Positions 45,252 to 56,465 of a stretch of DNA of 64,000 bases are shown in pieces. Each line of letters starts with the position of its first letter. The stretch's first letter is position 1. The stretch comes from Saccopteryx bilineata (taxonomy: Eukaryota; Chordata; Mammalia; Chiroptera; Emballonuridae): assembly GCF_036850765.1 (NCBI RefSeq), contig NC_089501.1, forward strand, positions 13,430,997-13,494,996. Reading direction: 5' to 3'. The translations under genes were made by a program, and so were the position numbers. Under the pieces are notes generated by a model. That model had not been told where the DNA came from. It did not search any database and saw nothing but the letters and a program-made list of their open reading frames with translations.

Positions 45252-45450
45252 CTATCAAAACATAATAGATATAAATACAGATAAGGCTTCATTACAAAAC
45301 ATTCTCTACTGTGCCCTACGTATTAGTTTTTCTTACCTAATCCCTTGATTCTTCCTATTCATTGTAAGTATCTCAAATGAAAGGATTTGAAATTTACCTA
45401 CACTAAAACAAAGCTAATGGTTCTAAAAGATAAACAAAAGTAAATTTATA

Positions 45451-45574
45451 CAGGGTGGATGGAGCAAAAGCAAGTTTATAGTTGTGAGTATATGAAAGTT
45501 TGTTCTTGTATTATTATTTATTAATATTGTATTATTTTCCATATGAACTGTAAAACTACTTTTGTCCCACCCTG
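45451..45574. mobile_element. Mariner-type MITE (124 bp)
   Basis: CAGGGTGGATGGAGCAAAAG at the left and the inverted CTTTTGTCCCACCCTG at the right, between TA dinucleotides. A short palindrome-like element with no coding room. Confidence 0.85.
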
Positions 45575-45654
45575 TATGTACAGTACTAGACCTTCAATAG
45601 GGGGGAGGCTTACTATTTATTGCTTATATTCCTAAATGATGAAATTCCTAACAT

Positions 45655-45800
45655 TTACTTTTCTTTATTCCAAATCATCCATTCAACCACATTTATCAAA
45701 TATCCACGTGCCAGGCAATCCTGCAAGAAGTAGTGATACAGAAGCGAACAAAACAAACACCCCTGTCTTCTGGAGCTTACATTATAATGGGAAGAAATAC
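45655..45800 (+). repeat. L2 3' fragment
   Basis: CATTCAACCACATTTATCAA, CGTGCCAGGCAATCCTGCAA and GGAGCTTACATTATAATGGG follow the L2 consensus. A related piece continues at about 46020-46130 after an inserted SINE. Confidence 0.75.
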
Positions 45801-45879
45801 TCTATCAACAAGTTAAGTAAGTATATATTATGCTATATAAAAAAATAAAGCAGGGAAGAAACGTCAGCGGCACCCTGGC

Positions 45880-46005
45880 CAGGGAGCTCAGTTGCTTATA
45901 GCACTGTCTCGATATGCCAAAGTTGTTAGATCCCTCGTAGGGCACTTAAAAGAATCAAGGAATGAATGCACAGGGAAGTGGATTAATAAAAGAAAAAAAA
46001 GATAA
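45880..46005 (+). repeat. Old tRNA-derived SINE (type A relative, short)
   Basis: CACCCTGGCCAGGGAGCTCA head, CGATATGCCAAAGTTGTTAG, AGGGCACTTAAAAGAATCAA and GGAATGAATGCACA. Resembles the older bat SINE form lacking the long 3' body. Confidence 0.7.
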
Positions 46006-46335
46006 AAATGCCAGTTGTGGGAGTTGGGTTAATGAGATGAAATCTTAAGTAAGGTGGTCGGGAAAGGCCTTATTGAAGTGACACATGGGTAAAGACCTGA
46101 ACAAAATAAGGGATAAACAATAAATGAAGAGGGAACTAGGCAGCCCTGAAGATAGCAAGGATATCATCTTTCATTACTTACAAATATAACTAAGAAAATC
46201 AGACATACTATGTCACAATACTCCCCTCCTCTCCATTATCAGAATCTTAACCTGTCCTAAAGCAAAAGCCAATTTGTTGTATTATAAAGAGACTGTCTTA
46301 CAAGTTACACTTATTATCTATGAAGTTATACTAAC

Positions 46336-46487
46336 CTTGATGCTGCAGATAGAGAGGGGGTTTAGATGTACACACTACTTTTGGACCTCCTTCCCTCTCT
46401 AAAGAATAATAGTTCAATATCCATTCAAATAAGCGAGGGTGCGTACCCAAAGGACCAGTGGACTTGTGAAAATCCACAATATGGCAC
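46336..46487 (-). CDS. ZUP1: ZUP1 coding exon (peptidase domain, CHIVDFHKS block)
   Basis: After the acceptor ATTATAG the exon completes Lys (AA|G) and reads CHIVDFHKSTGPLGTHPRLF, then EWILNYYS, and finally KVVCTSKPPLYLQHQ with a final G shared with the next exon. The 152 nt keep phases 2 to 1. This is part of the papain-fold core between the catalytic Cys and His. It has no ORF of its own starting with ATG and was found by reading the reverse strand for the human sequence order. Confidence 0.96.
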
Positions 46488-49091
46488 CTATAATAAAATT
46501 GACAAAATAATTATTTAGAGAATATTTTAAAAATTATTTTCATTAGTGGAGTTATGAAATATAAAAATTTCTTAGTTTAGAATTCTATTTCATCATTATT
46601 TTACAAAATAAAAAATGCAAATTTTAGTATTTATATGGAAAACTTATTTTTTAAAATTTATTTTTTAATTTATTAGATGACATGGTTCACCAAACCACAC
46701 GTTTCAAGTGTACAACTCAATATAATGCCATCTACACACCACATATACCTTAAACTTATGACTAAGGAAAACTGTCATTTTTATGAGGAAATAATTATTT
46801 AATAATATCATAAGGTTGATGACAAAGCTAAGTTACAAAGATTTTCTGATATAAAATCTCCATGAATAGTAGATGAGGATCATACTTGATCTTTAAGTCA
46901 TCTACATATAGCCTGAGACACAGCCTTTTATTTTTAAGACTCTTAAACTGATAAACAGAAGCTGACTTTTAATTTTAATACCTCAATAGCCATTCACATC
47001 TATCAAAAAGATCCTGAATATTTTTCCTGTCATCTCTCTCAAATTCCAACAATAAACAAGAAAAGAATACCTATTACAAATCAGAAAGAAATCTTAATGT
47101 AATCTGATCTATTAATATATACATCTCTCTGTCTCCTATTTGACACCAGAGCCTGGTGGTATTGTTTCCTCAAGAGGAAATAAAATTATTTTAACCAGAG
47201 CACTATTTACACTCTTCAACAATTATTTCTTTTAAAAGGTCAGGTATAAACAAAAGCAATTAAAAGCTTTATTTTCACTTTAAAGTATAGCACAGATATC
47301 CTGTCCTTGTGGGTCTTGGCAAAAAAATCTCCAAATACACCCAAATGTAATGGTTGCTACCTCTAACTTCAGTAAGCTTAATGTTGATAACTTTCAAACT
47401 GATTACTACTGAGCTTTAAATGGTGAAATAAAGTTTTGGATAATTGTTAAAAATAGAACAATGCTTTTGGATTAGTAGTTGACTGCATGTTTATATTTAG
47501 AATGTGAAGTAGGGAACAGAGTATAATTTATAGAGCACAAAGGAAGACATTTAAGTAACTAGTAAATAAATTTAAATTTTCGTAATAAAGGCTTTATGGA
47601 AAGAAAGACCAAACTATTTCAGGTACCAAAGAAAAAAGCTAGATATATCAGATATTTTAGATGGAAACTTTCCTTAACATTGGAAAACATGATATAGTAT
47701 ATATAATATGAATGGGTATATTGGTAAAAAGAAAAAAAGGAAAAAGAAATTGAGAGCATAAAAATAGTGCTTTCAATTTAAATAATTCAAGAAAGTTATT
47801 ATACACACATTAGTATTTTTATTTAAAATTAAAAACATATCTTAACCTCTAAACCTAATCAATTAATATGGTAGGAATGCTGTAAAATACTGGCTAAATT
47901 ACCTAGGAACAAACAAAAGAAAGTACGAAGTCATGAAGCTTAAGGCAAACAAAATAATACTGAAGAAAATGAGTTAAACACCCAAGGATGGGGAGAATGG
48001 GAACAGATAAGAAACAGCCACACAGGCCCTGGCCAGTTGGCTCAGTGGTAGAGCGTTGGCTGGCCTGTGGAAGTCCTGGGTTCGATTCCTGGCCAGGGCA
48101 CACAGGATAGGCACCCGTCTGCTTCTCCACCCTTCGCCCTCTCCTTCCTCTTTCTCTCTCTCTTCCCCTCCTGCAGCCAAGGCTCCACTGGAGTAAACGC
48201 TGGCTCAGGCACTGAGGATGGCTCCGGGCCTCCACCTCCTTGGCCTCCACCTCAGGCACTAGAATGGCTCCGGTTGCAATGGAGCAACACCCCAGATGGG
48301 CAGAGCATTGCCCCCTGGTGGGCATGCCAGGTGGATACCAGTTGGGCATATGCAGGAGTCTGTCTCTCTGCCTCCCTGCTTCTCACTTCAGAAAAAAAAA
48401 AAGAAACTGCCACACAATTCTGAAACATGGAGAGCCACATACATATGCCAAGAAATAAGACAATTGTCTTAAAACCCCAGAGAAACTGAGAGTTTAGAGG
48501 CACAAGGTGTTGGGGATAGTAGTGGGGATAAAAATAGGAGATTAAATAAGTTTTCATTAAGAAGGAAAATCACTCCTCACACCCCCTACCCCCAAAGGCA
48601 GGAGCTGGAGCAGAAGAGTGGAGAACTCTTCTCTGAATGGCATCTGAGACTAGATCTCTCTCTGTACCAATACTGGAAAGTTCCCCAACCAAACAGCAAG
48701 TTTAAGACCCCTAAATGAAGTCTGCTAAGCTGCAAACTCCATGCAATCCTACAGGACCTCCAATCAGCTTTTTAGATGAATTGAGGGTGAACAGGTGGGA
48801 GATATAGGGAATGCAATAAACAATGTCTAAAACCGATAAACTAAGAGAAAGCCATGAAAGCATATTATTTAAGAACAATGAAAAGTGACCACTGCCTCTG
48901 AGAAACCGAACTTGGGAATAGAGAGGAGCATGAGATGGAGAATGAGTTGTTGTTGTTCATTATAAACCCTTTAGGGCTACTTAAAGTTTATTTTTAACTG
49001 TTTCCTATCAAAGGATAGAAAAACAAAAACACAGAAATAATAAACCTCCCAGATATGACAATAATATTAACTTAGTTTTTAAGGTACATAC
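46488..49091 (-). other. ZUP1: ZUP1 intron, mostly unique A/T-rich DNA
   Basis: One type-A SINE at 48025-48402. The rest shows no gene or clear repeat; a 46675-46750 segment may be an L1 3' scrap. Confidence 0.7.
48025..48402 (+). repeat. Type-A SINE
   Basis: GGCCCTGGCCAGTTGGCTCA head. GAAACAGCCACACA / GAAACTGCCACACA flank it. Confidence 0.95.
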
Positions 49092-49257
49092 TTTACCCTT
49101 AGGGAGGTCAGGAGTGTATAGATCTCACATGCTCCGATCCAGGCCTTTGTTCCCTGTAACCTGTTATTAAGTTGACAGGCACCCTGAGGATCAAAACCTT
49201 CCCTCCACGCATCTTCAATCATAGACTGAATTTTTGGAATACAAGGAACTGACATAC
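49092..49257 (-). CDS. ZUP1: ZUP1 coding exon (peptidase domain, PCIPKIQSMIEDAW block)
   Basis: Begins after GATTTTAG by completing Gly (G|GT) and reads MSVPCIPKIQSMIEDAW, REGFDPQGACQLNNRLQGTK and AWIGACEIYTLLTSLRV, ending two bases into Lys before GTATGT. The 166 nt keep frame on both sides. The GTKAWIG(A/T)CE segment is a conserved part of the UfSP-type peptidase core. Only a few conservative changes from human are evident. Confidence 0.97.
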
Positions 49258-49319
49258 CTAAAATCATACAAGCAAACATGTTACATGGTAGTTCCTAAAG
49301 TGCTGAATAATATATCATT

Positions 49320-49745
49320 TGTCAGTACAGCATTTACTCTACAGTAACCTAAAACACTGTTTTTTGTTTGTTTGTTTTTGGAATTTTTATTTTTATTTAT
49401 TTTTAATTTTTTAAATAATTTTATTTTAAAACACTTTTTAAAAGTTATTCTTGGTATCCTCTATTGTATCAGTTTCTCTTCTTCTAACCAGAATTCAGGT
49501 TTTTAATGTAAATATCCACCAAAGTATTTCTTCATCAAAGCCATTAATTGTCTCTACTATACATTAATTCATGTACAGCATTTACTCTAGAAGAATCTAC
49601 AATGTAGTTTCTAAGAGTTATTCCTGACATTTCCTATTGTATCAGATTCTCTTCCTCTAACCAGAACACAGGTTATTAATGTAAATATCCACGAAAATAC
49701 TTCTTCATTAAAGTCATTAATTGACCCCACTATATATTAATCCAC
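49320..49745. repeat. Diverged tandem duplication in a ZUP1 intron
   Basis: The block from GTACAGCATTTACTCTA through AGTTATTC, CTATTGTATCAG, TTCTCTTC, TCTAACCAGAA and TTAATGTAAATATCCAC occurs at about 49324-49565 and again at 49572-49745. The left copy has an extra A/T-rich segment at about 49360-49440. Confidence 0.85.
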
Positions 49746-49801
49746 TCTATATCATATGTACATTATCAGATGACAAGTTCAAAGTATTGTATTTCACATA
49801 C

Positions 49802-49990
49802 CTTTCAAGCAATCATCATAAGCATCATTTTGTAATAATGATGACAGGAGCATCTGGAAATTTCTGTAACCACAACCCCAACCTTTGTCACCAAAGGATG
49901 AATGGAAGTGATCCACTACTGTAGAGAGCCACACATGCCTCACATCTGGGGCAGCATTCTGATAATACCTATGAAGTGCTTCAATAATTC
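49802..49990 (-). CDS. ZUP1: ZUP1 coding exon carrying the catalytic cysteine
   Basis: Reads IIEALHRYYQNAAPDVRHVW, then VVDHFHSS, the active-site block GDKGWGCGYRNFQMLLSSLL and NDAYDDCLK. The Cys in GWGCGYRN is the nucleophile (human Cys360). Together with the His and Asp of the penultimate exon it completes the triad. Acceptor TACTTTAG and donor GTATGTG are canonical and phases are 1 to 1. The open frame extends upstream of the acceptor into intron, so the longer reading frame there is not coding. Confidence 0.98.
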
Positions 49991-50869
49991 CTAAAGTAGA
50001 AGCAAGATTTGGAAGAATTAGTTCTCTTTTTATGGCTAATATCAATCTGTCCGTCAAGCGCCACATCTAAATCTGTCAATTCCATCTTCTTTATCTTTTT
50101 CTTTCAATTAGCAACAATCGCACCTTGGATAAACCTCATTCGCTACAACACCACCCACCACTACACAAAGCTCTTCTTTATCTTTTTGTGAATATAGCCT
50201 AGTTCACATCCCGGTTTGCCATTGTATCAATCACTTCTAAAGTTCAAGGCAGCTTTTCAAAAGGATATAGTCTATTATAGGGCCATGTTCTGTAATCTTT
50301 ACAGTTACATATTTTTAGTTATATATAAGGTAGTGGTTCTATAGTAACTCTACAATATATGCACAAATAGAAATTAAAGAATGACACAAATTAAGAACAA
50401 ATGGAAGTTCTAATATTTTCTTCCTGTATACCCTAATGAATCATATTACATATTTCCTGGATCTTCTATTCCACATAGAAATCTTTTTACATGGAGACCC
50501 TTAGAGAAGTAGAGAAAGTATAAATTCACTGAGTGGTGCTGAGATAAATAAGCAATAAGAAATTTAAGTATTGTTATAAATAAAGGGAAAATATTTGACT
50601 CATACCTTCTTTTCCTCTCTGCCTCCCTCTTTCTCTCTCACACATATATAGGTACAAATATATTCCAAGTGGATTAAAGCTTAAATATGAAAAGCAAAGT
50701 ATAAATATTTAAAGAAAATATAAAGAAATATATTTATAGTATCAAAGATGGGGAGGTATTTCAACATGAGACCTAGGATACAAATAAAGGGAAAGATGGA
50801 GAAATTTAATTATATTCAAATTTAAAACTCTGTCTAAAGACACCATGTACAAAATATTAAAAACTGGAA

Positions 50870-51710
50870 CTACCTTATGTTCCAGTGATTCTACTTCTGG
50901 GTACATAGGTAAAGAAACCTAAAACACTACTTTGAAAGATTAAGTATTTGAAAGAATATACGCACCCCTATGTTCATGGTAGTGTTACTTACAATAAACA
51001 AAATATGGAAACAACCCAAGTGCTCATCAAGAGATGAGCAGATGAAAAAGCTGTGATAACATATATATAATAAAATATTACTCAGCTATAAAAAATGAAA
51101 CCTTATCATTTGTAATAACATGGATGGGCCTAGAGGATATTAAGCTAAGTGAAATAAGTCATTCAGAGAAAAACAAATACCACACAATTTCATTTGTATG
51201 TGGAATCTAAAGGGCAAAAATAAACCATCAAAACGGAGGGGCAGAGCATCGCCCACTGGTGGGCAGAGCGTCGCCCCTGGTGGGCGTGCTGGGTGGATCC
51301 CGGTTGGGCGCATGCGGGAGTCTGTCTGACTGTCTCTCCCCGTTTCCAGCTTCAGAAAAATACAAAAAAAAAAAAAAAAAAAAAAAAAAGAAACCTGACA
51401 CAGACTCATAGACACAGAGAACAGACTGATGGTTACCAAAGGGGAGAGACTTAGTGGACTAAGTGAGAAAGGTAAAGGGATCAAGAAGTACAAATTGGTA
51501 GTTATAAAATAGTCACAGGGATGTAAAATGCTGTATAGGGAATATAATCAAAGACATTGTAATAACTATGTATGGTGTCAGGTGGGCACTTCAAATATTA
51601 GAGAAAACACTTTGTAAAGTATGATTGTCTAATCACTATGCTATACCCCTGAAACTAATACAAAGTAACACTGAATATAAAGTGTAATTCCAAAATAAAA
51701 TTTAAAAAAT
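50870..51710 (+). repeat. L1 3' end (ORF2 C-terminus), split by a partial SINE
   Basis: CCAGTGATTCTACTTCTGGG, GGAAACAACCCAAGTGCTC, ATATTACTCAGCTATAAAAA and ACATGGATGGGCCTAGAGG are the L1 ORF2 C-terminal blocks in order. It is out of frame throughout. Confidence 0.88.
51236..51389 (+). repeat. Type-A SINE, 5'-truncated
   Basis: Only the last 150 bases (CAGAGCATCGCCCACTGG to CAGCTTCAGAAAAATAC) and a 26-base A run. 5' truncation is usual for L1-driven insertion. Confidence 0.93.
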
Positions 51711-51959
51711 AAACCTATCATATACAAAATTTAAAGGCAAAATTATATACCTGAAGAAAATAGTTATACCACATAAAATCAACAAATTAGAATCCTGACT
51801 ACTTAAAGGACTCTCAAAAATTAATAAGAAAAAGAAAATCCAACAGAAGAACAAAAAATGAATGGAATAGGTTATTCTGAAGAAACGTCAGGAGTAATCA
51901 AGGCAAGGCATATTAAGACATGTATTATCTCATACTCTATTAAATAACAGAAATTATAA

Positions 51960-52540
51960 AGTATCATCATAAAAAGTATGAGTGAGAATACTGATGCAAA
52001 TGTAGATTACGATCACTATGGAAAACAATTCCTTAATAACTTTAACAAAGTTAAGCATGCACATGTCCTTTAACTTAGTACTGTATTTCCAGTTCTGAAT
52101 AATATGAGAGAAACCCTTAAAGGAGACATGTTTATAATTAAAGAGTGAAAAACTGAAAACAAGCCCAAATGCTTGTCAACATGAAAACAGATAAGTGAGT
52201 TTTGTATCATTCATACAAGGAAATACTATCCAGCAGTAAAAACGGACAGCTATAAGAGTCAATATATTTCGGCAAATCAAATTAGAGTATACATATTATA
52301 TACCAATTTGTATGTAATTTAAATGTAATCTATTACCTATTGTTTATGGAAAGCTACATATACAGTAAAGTATGAAAACATATGGGAGTGATAAATACTA
52401 ACTTCAGTAAAATGGTTTCCTCTGTGGAGGAGAAGGGATTAAAGCCAGAGAGAGCATACAGGAGATTTAACACACATAGCAAATGTTTTACAGCTTTAAA
52501 ACATTAAGATTCAAAAAACATGGGTGATGGAAACAAAACT
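51960..52540 (+). repeat. Older L1 3' end
   Basis: TATTTCCAGTTCTGAATAAT, GCCCAAATGCTTGTCAACAT and ATACTATCCAGCAGTAAAAA follow the L1 C-terminal order with many changes. Confidence 0.65.
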
Positions 52541-53106
52541 CTTTCCATATAATTTTTCTTTTACTACACTAATAGATATATTATTTAAAACATAGGGGAC
52601 AAAAGGCATTTTTTTCGAGCAAGACAAATCTGCTTGTATATACTAGCTGGGCCAATAACTAGCTATGTAACTGCACCTTGGGAAAGAAACTTAACCTAAG
52701 TCACAATTACCTCACCAAGAAAAATGTAACAGCACATAAGAGAATGTATTGAGAATAAATTATATCTTATTAAAGTATAAAAATCTTAGTGTCTAAAACT
52801 GTATTAAACAATAGGATAGCCATTGTCTACAGATGGCTATCGAGTGCTTGAAATGTGGCTTGCCCCCTTTGAGATGTTCTGTAAATTTTAAAATACATAC
52901 AAAATTTTGAAGAATGTACAAAGACTGCAAAATATCTCATTAATAGATTTTAATATGGGTTACTTGTTGAAATAATATGAACCCAACAGATTTAAAATTA
53001 TTAAAATTAATTTTACATTGCCCTTTTTATTTTTCTAATGGGATTACTGAAAATTTTAAGTTATATATGTAGCCCATTTTTATTTCTATTAGGTGACATT
53101 GGTCTA

Positions 53107-53315
53107 GTGATAGGCAAACTGCAGCTCATGAGCCACATGCAGCTCTTTGGCCCCTTGAGTGCGGCTCTTCCACAAAACACCATATGCGGGCACTACCTCA
53201 ATAAGGAATGTACCTACCTATATAGTTTAAGTTTAAAAAATATGGCTCTCAAAAGAAATTTCAATTGTTGTACTGTTGATATTTAACTGTTGACTAATGA
53301 GTTTGCCGACCACTG
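53107..53315. mobile_element. hAT MITE (about 210 bp)
   Basis: TAGTGATAGGCAAACTGC at the left and GCAAAC-inverted GTTTGCCGACCACTG at the right; GGCTCTTCCACAAAACAC and ATATGGCTCTCAAAAG inside. GGTCTAG lies at both edges. Confidence 0.8.
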
Positions 53316-53362
53316 GTCTAGAACACAGTAAACACTTAAAAGTTTTTTTAAAAGGTTCTTTT

Positions 53363-54110
53363 TCAACACAAGTGTTGGCGAGGGTGTGGGGAAAAGGGGA
53401 CCTTCCTGCATTGTTGGTAGGAATGCAGATTGGTGCGGCCACTGTGGAAAGAATGGAGTACCTCAAAAAATTAAAAATGAAACTGCCTTATGACCCAGTG
53501 ATTTGACTTCTGGGAATTTATCCAAAGGAACCCAAAACACCAATTTGAAAGAATATATGCACACCTATGTTTACTGCAAAGTTATTTACAATAGTCAAAA
53601 TTTGGAATTAGCTAAAGTGCCCATCAGTAGATAAGTGGATAAAAAAAGCTGTGGTACATTTATACAATGGAATACTATGCAGCCATAAAAAGGAAACCTT
53701 ACCTTTCACAACAGGTGGATGGACCTGGGGAGCATTATGCTAAGTAAAATTAGCCAGTCAGATGAAAGACAAGTTCCATATGATTCTACTCATATGTGGA
53801 ATCTAATGAATGAAACTAACCAAATAGCGACAGACTCATACATATAGAGCAGGCTGACAGTTGCTGGGGTAGGCTGGGTGAAGGGGGTGGAGGGATTGAA
53901 CCAAAAAGAGAAGAAAATTCATGAACACGGACAACAGTGTGGCAATTGTGGGGGGAGGAGGGCATAGTGGGAATAAGTGGTGATGGCCGAAGGCTTGACT
54001 TGGGGGGTGAACACACAATACGGTGTACAGAGATGTGTTATAGAATTGGGCACCTATTACCTGTATAATTATGCTAATCAGGGTCACCCCAACAAAATCA
54101 GTTAAAAATG
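53363..54110 (+). repeat. L1 3' end with 3' UTR
   Basis: GTTGGCGAGGGTGTGGGG, GGAATGCAGATTGGTGCGGC, ACTGCCTTATGACCCAGTG, TGGAATACTATGCAGCCATA and a G-rich 3' UTR. Same orientation as the two L1 pieces to the left. Confidence 0.9.
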
Positions 54111-54359
54111 TGCTGGTACATTTTCAAATATGAAGTAAATTAACACTAGAAAAGTAAATATTTTTAAGTGAATTATTTACTGTAAAAACAGAAATTTAGA
54201 AGTTTCAAAACAACATATTAGTAAAAATTATTTGAACACAGTCTCACCTAAAACTATACAAACTGTGGATTATGAAAATTCAGCAAATTTCAAGTAACCC
54301 TGATCACATCAGTGATATACAGAATATTAATACTATGATCTTGATGTTTCAGTACTTAC

Positions 54360-54528
54360 CAGAAGTTTTTGTTTTTCCATCATCAATACCAAGAGCTAGT
54401 GATTCCATCATATCGGCTTTTCTTCTGTGAAATTCCGATGGATGCATTCTCCCACTGTTCACTTCTCTCTCCATACGCTGTAGCTGCTGCTGTTTGTACC
54501 CTCCAGAATTATCTAAACCATATTGTCG
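54360..54528 (-). CDS. ZUP1: ZUP1 coding exon (linker between ubiquitin-binding and peptidase parts)
   Basis: After acceptor GTTCAATAG the reverse strand reads RQYGLDNSGGYKQQQLQRME, then MHPSEFHRRKADMMESLALG and IDDGKTKTSG, donor GTAAGT. The exon is 169 nt, phase 0 to 1. It matches human ZUP1 closely. The basic/Gln-rich helical region corresponds to the zUBD/helical arm near the K63-chain binding surface. It has no long ATG-started ORF and was recovered by homology. Confidence 0.96.
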
Positions 54529-55257
54529 CTATTGAACATAAAAACAAGTAACTTAATTTTTATGTCCCTTTACCTCAGTGAAGAAGGAAACTTACCACTA
54601 TTTTATTTACCTGGATAACACATTTTGAAACATTCTGGTTTATACACTTTTATAAAAGCCAACTTAAAGATTTTTATGAAAAATTGCACACACACAAAAT
54701 CTCTGAATTAGTAATAGCCTTTCTCCATAAGCAACCATTGTGACAAGAGAATTGCAGTCTTTGCAGCAGAGAAAATAAGGAATCTTGTCTTTGTACTAAA
54801 TGCAGGTGAAAGACAGATGAGTTCTGAACATACTGCTAATTTTTTTCAGAGAAACCTGTCAGTACTTGTTATTGTAGGCTAGTCTACAAAGGCCTACTTA
54901 GTTCAGAATTCATTCTACATAGTAAGTGAACTGTTTTTGCACGATGAATAATCAATCTCAAATAAGATGTATAAAACAACCTTTTTGGAAAAAGTTCTGA
55001 GAGCTAAATATCTAACTTGCAAAGTTACATAAGGCAAGAAGACTTGGGAAAAGCCAATTATTGTTCTCTCTTGAATCCTGGTGGGAAAATATTTTGCAAG
55101 TAAATGAATCACAAACGAGAAAAACAGTCTAAAATAGATATTCCAAAATAAGAATTAAATTTCCTCATACATGCCATATGTAAGATGTCTGAGAAAAAAG
55201 TCAGAGGTCTAATAAATTTGGGAAAATTATGATATGCACAATGCACGTTAGTATACA

Positions 55258-55863
55258 CAGGGGTCCTCGGGTTAGAACAGTCTCAACATACAACATTTCA
55301 AGTTTACGACATTCACTCCCATAAAACTTTAAAAAATTGAGTTGTGTTTTGGTTCCCATTGATAGTGTACTTATGTTTTGGTTCCCATTGACGGTGTACA
55401 TGATGACTACATGGGCGAACTAGTTCAGTTGCACGTAGTGGAAGAATACTCCATACTGCGTATCCTAACTCATGTAATGGAATTAGCCTCTATGACCCAC
55501 TATCTCCAGCACCTTCTGCAGGTTCTATTACCTCTCCAGCTTCCTCTTCCCAATAGGTCACTCTCTCCCACCTTGTAACGCCCCTTCCAGTGTGCAAGCC
55601 AACCACAGGAATAAAGGTAAGAAAATTTTTAACACTCATTGGTAATTTTTCTGTTACTACAGTACAGTGTATACAGTACATTATATTTATGTCCTTTCCT
55701 TTTTCTGTGACTTAGTTGTGTTTTTATGTCCTAGATTATGATTTTACAACTGCAGCAGGATAGGTAAGTGACTTAGACTAGGGTGTGCTTCCACTTACAG
55801 TAAAACTCAGGTTACAGCACTGTCTTAGGAACGGAACTGTGTCATAACCCGAGGGACCCCCTG
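55258..55863. mobile_element. Tigger-type DNA transposon, non-autonomous (606 bp)
   Basis: Left CAGGGGTCCTCGGGTTAGAA and right inverted CATAACCCGAGGGACCCCCTG-like end, followed by TA. Contains ACATACAACATTTCAAGTTT, typical of Tigger ends. A 29-bp tandem copy (TGTTTTGGTTCCCATTGA) lies at 55345-55402. Confidence 0.85.
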
Positions 55864-56465
55864 TAAAAGGATCTGATAATCTGGAAGTATATAACCCGTC
55901 AGTTTATTTTATTTTTCAGTTACAGTTTACATTTACCGTTATTTTGTATTAGCTTCAGACGTAGAGAATAGTGGTGAGACAATCAGTATACCTTATAAAG
56001 TATCCCGATACTTCAAGTACCCGTCTGGCACCACATTTTTAATTATTACAATATTATTAACTATTCCCTATGATGTACTTTACATCTCTGTGACTGTTTT
56101 GAACAACCAATTTTTACTTAATCCTTTCATCGTTTTCACTCAGTCCCCCAACCTCGCTCTCCTTTGGCTATCATCAGTCTGTTCTCTGTATCTGTGAGTC
56201 TGTTAGTGTTTATTCTGTTCTTGAGTCCACACAAAAGTGAAATCATATGGTATTTGTCTTTCTCTTAATGACTTAGTTCACTTCATGTAAGACCCTCTAG
56301 GTGCATCAATGCAGTCACAAATGGTAAGATTTCATACTTTTTTATGGCTCAGTAATATTCTATTATATGTATGTACTACTGTTTTTTTATCCACTGATAC
56401 ACTGATGGGCACTTGGGTTGCTTCTCTATCTTGTTTATTGTAAGTACCACTCCAATGAACATAGG

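Larger units (their letters stand above)
45252..46335 (-). other. ZUP1: ZUP1 intron with a mariner MITE, L2 and old SINE
   Basis: See the separate entries. No other gene content seen. Confidence 0.8.
49991..54359 (-). other. ZUP1: ZUP1 intron rich in L1 3' ends
   Basis: Three + strand L1 ORF2 C-terminal/3' pieces, a partial type-A SINE, a MIR at about 52610-52760 and a hAT MITE at 53107-53315. 49991-50860 shows no assigned feature. Confidence 0.75.

Noticed and set aside
49991..50066. Upstream extension of the ZUP1 active-site exon with a Met start
   Set aside because: The acceptor TACTTTAG and the loss of similarity to ZUP1 show that it is intron.
50060..50230. Possible processed pseudogene on the minus strand next to the ZUP1 exon
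   Set aside because: Short frames in different phases with stops and no family I recognise; too weak to call.
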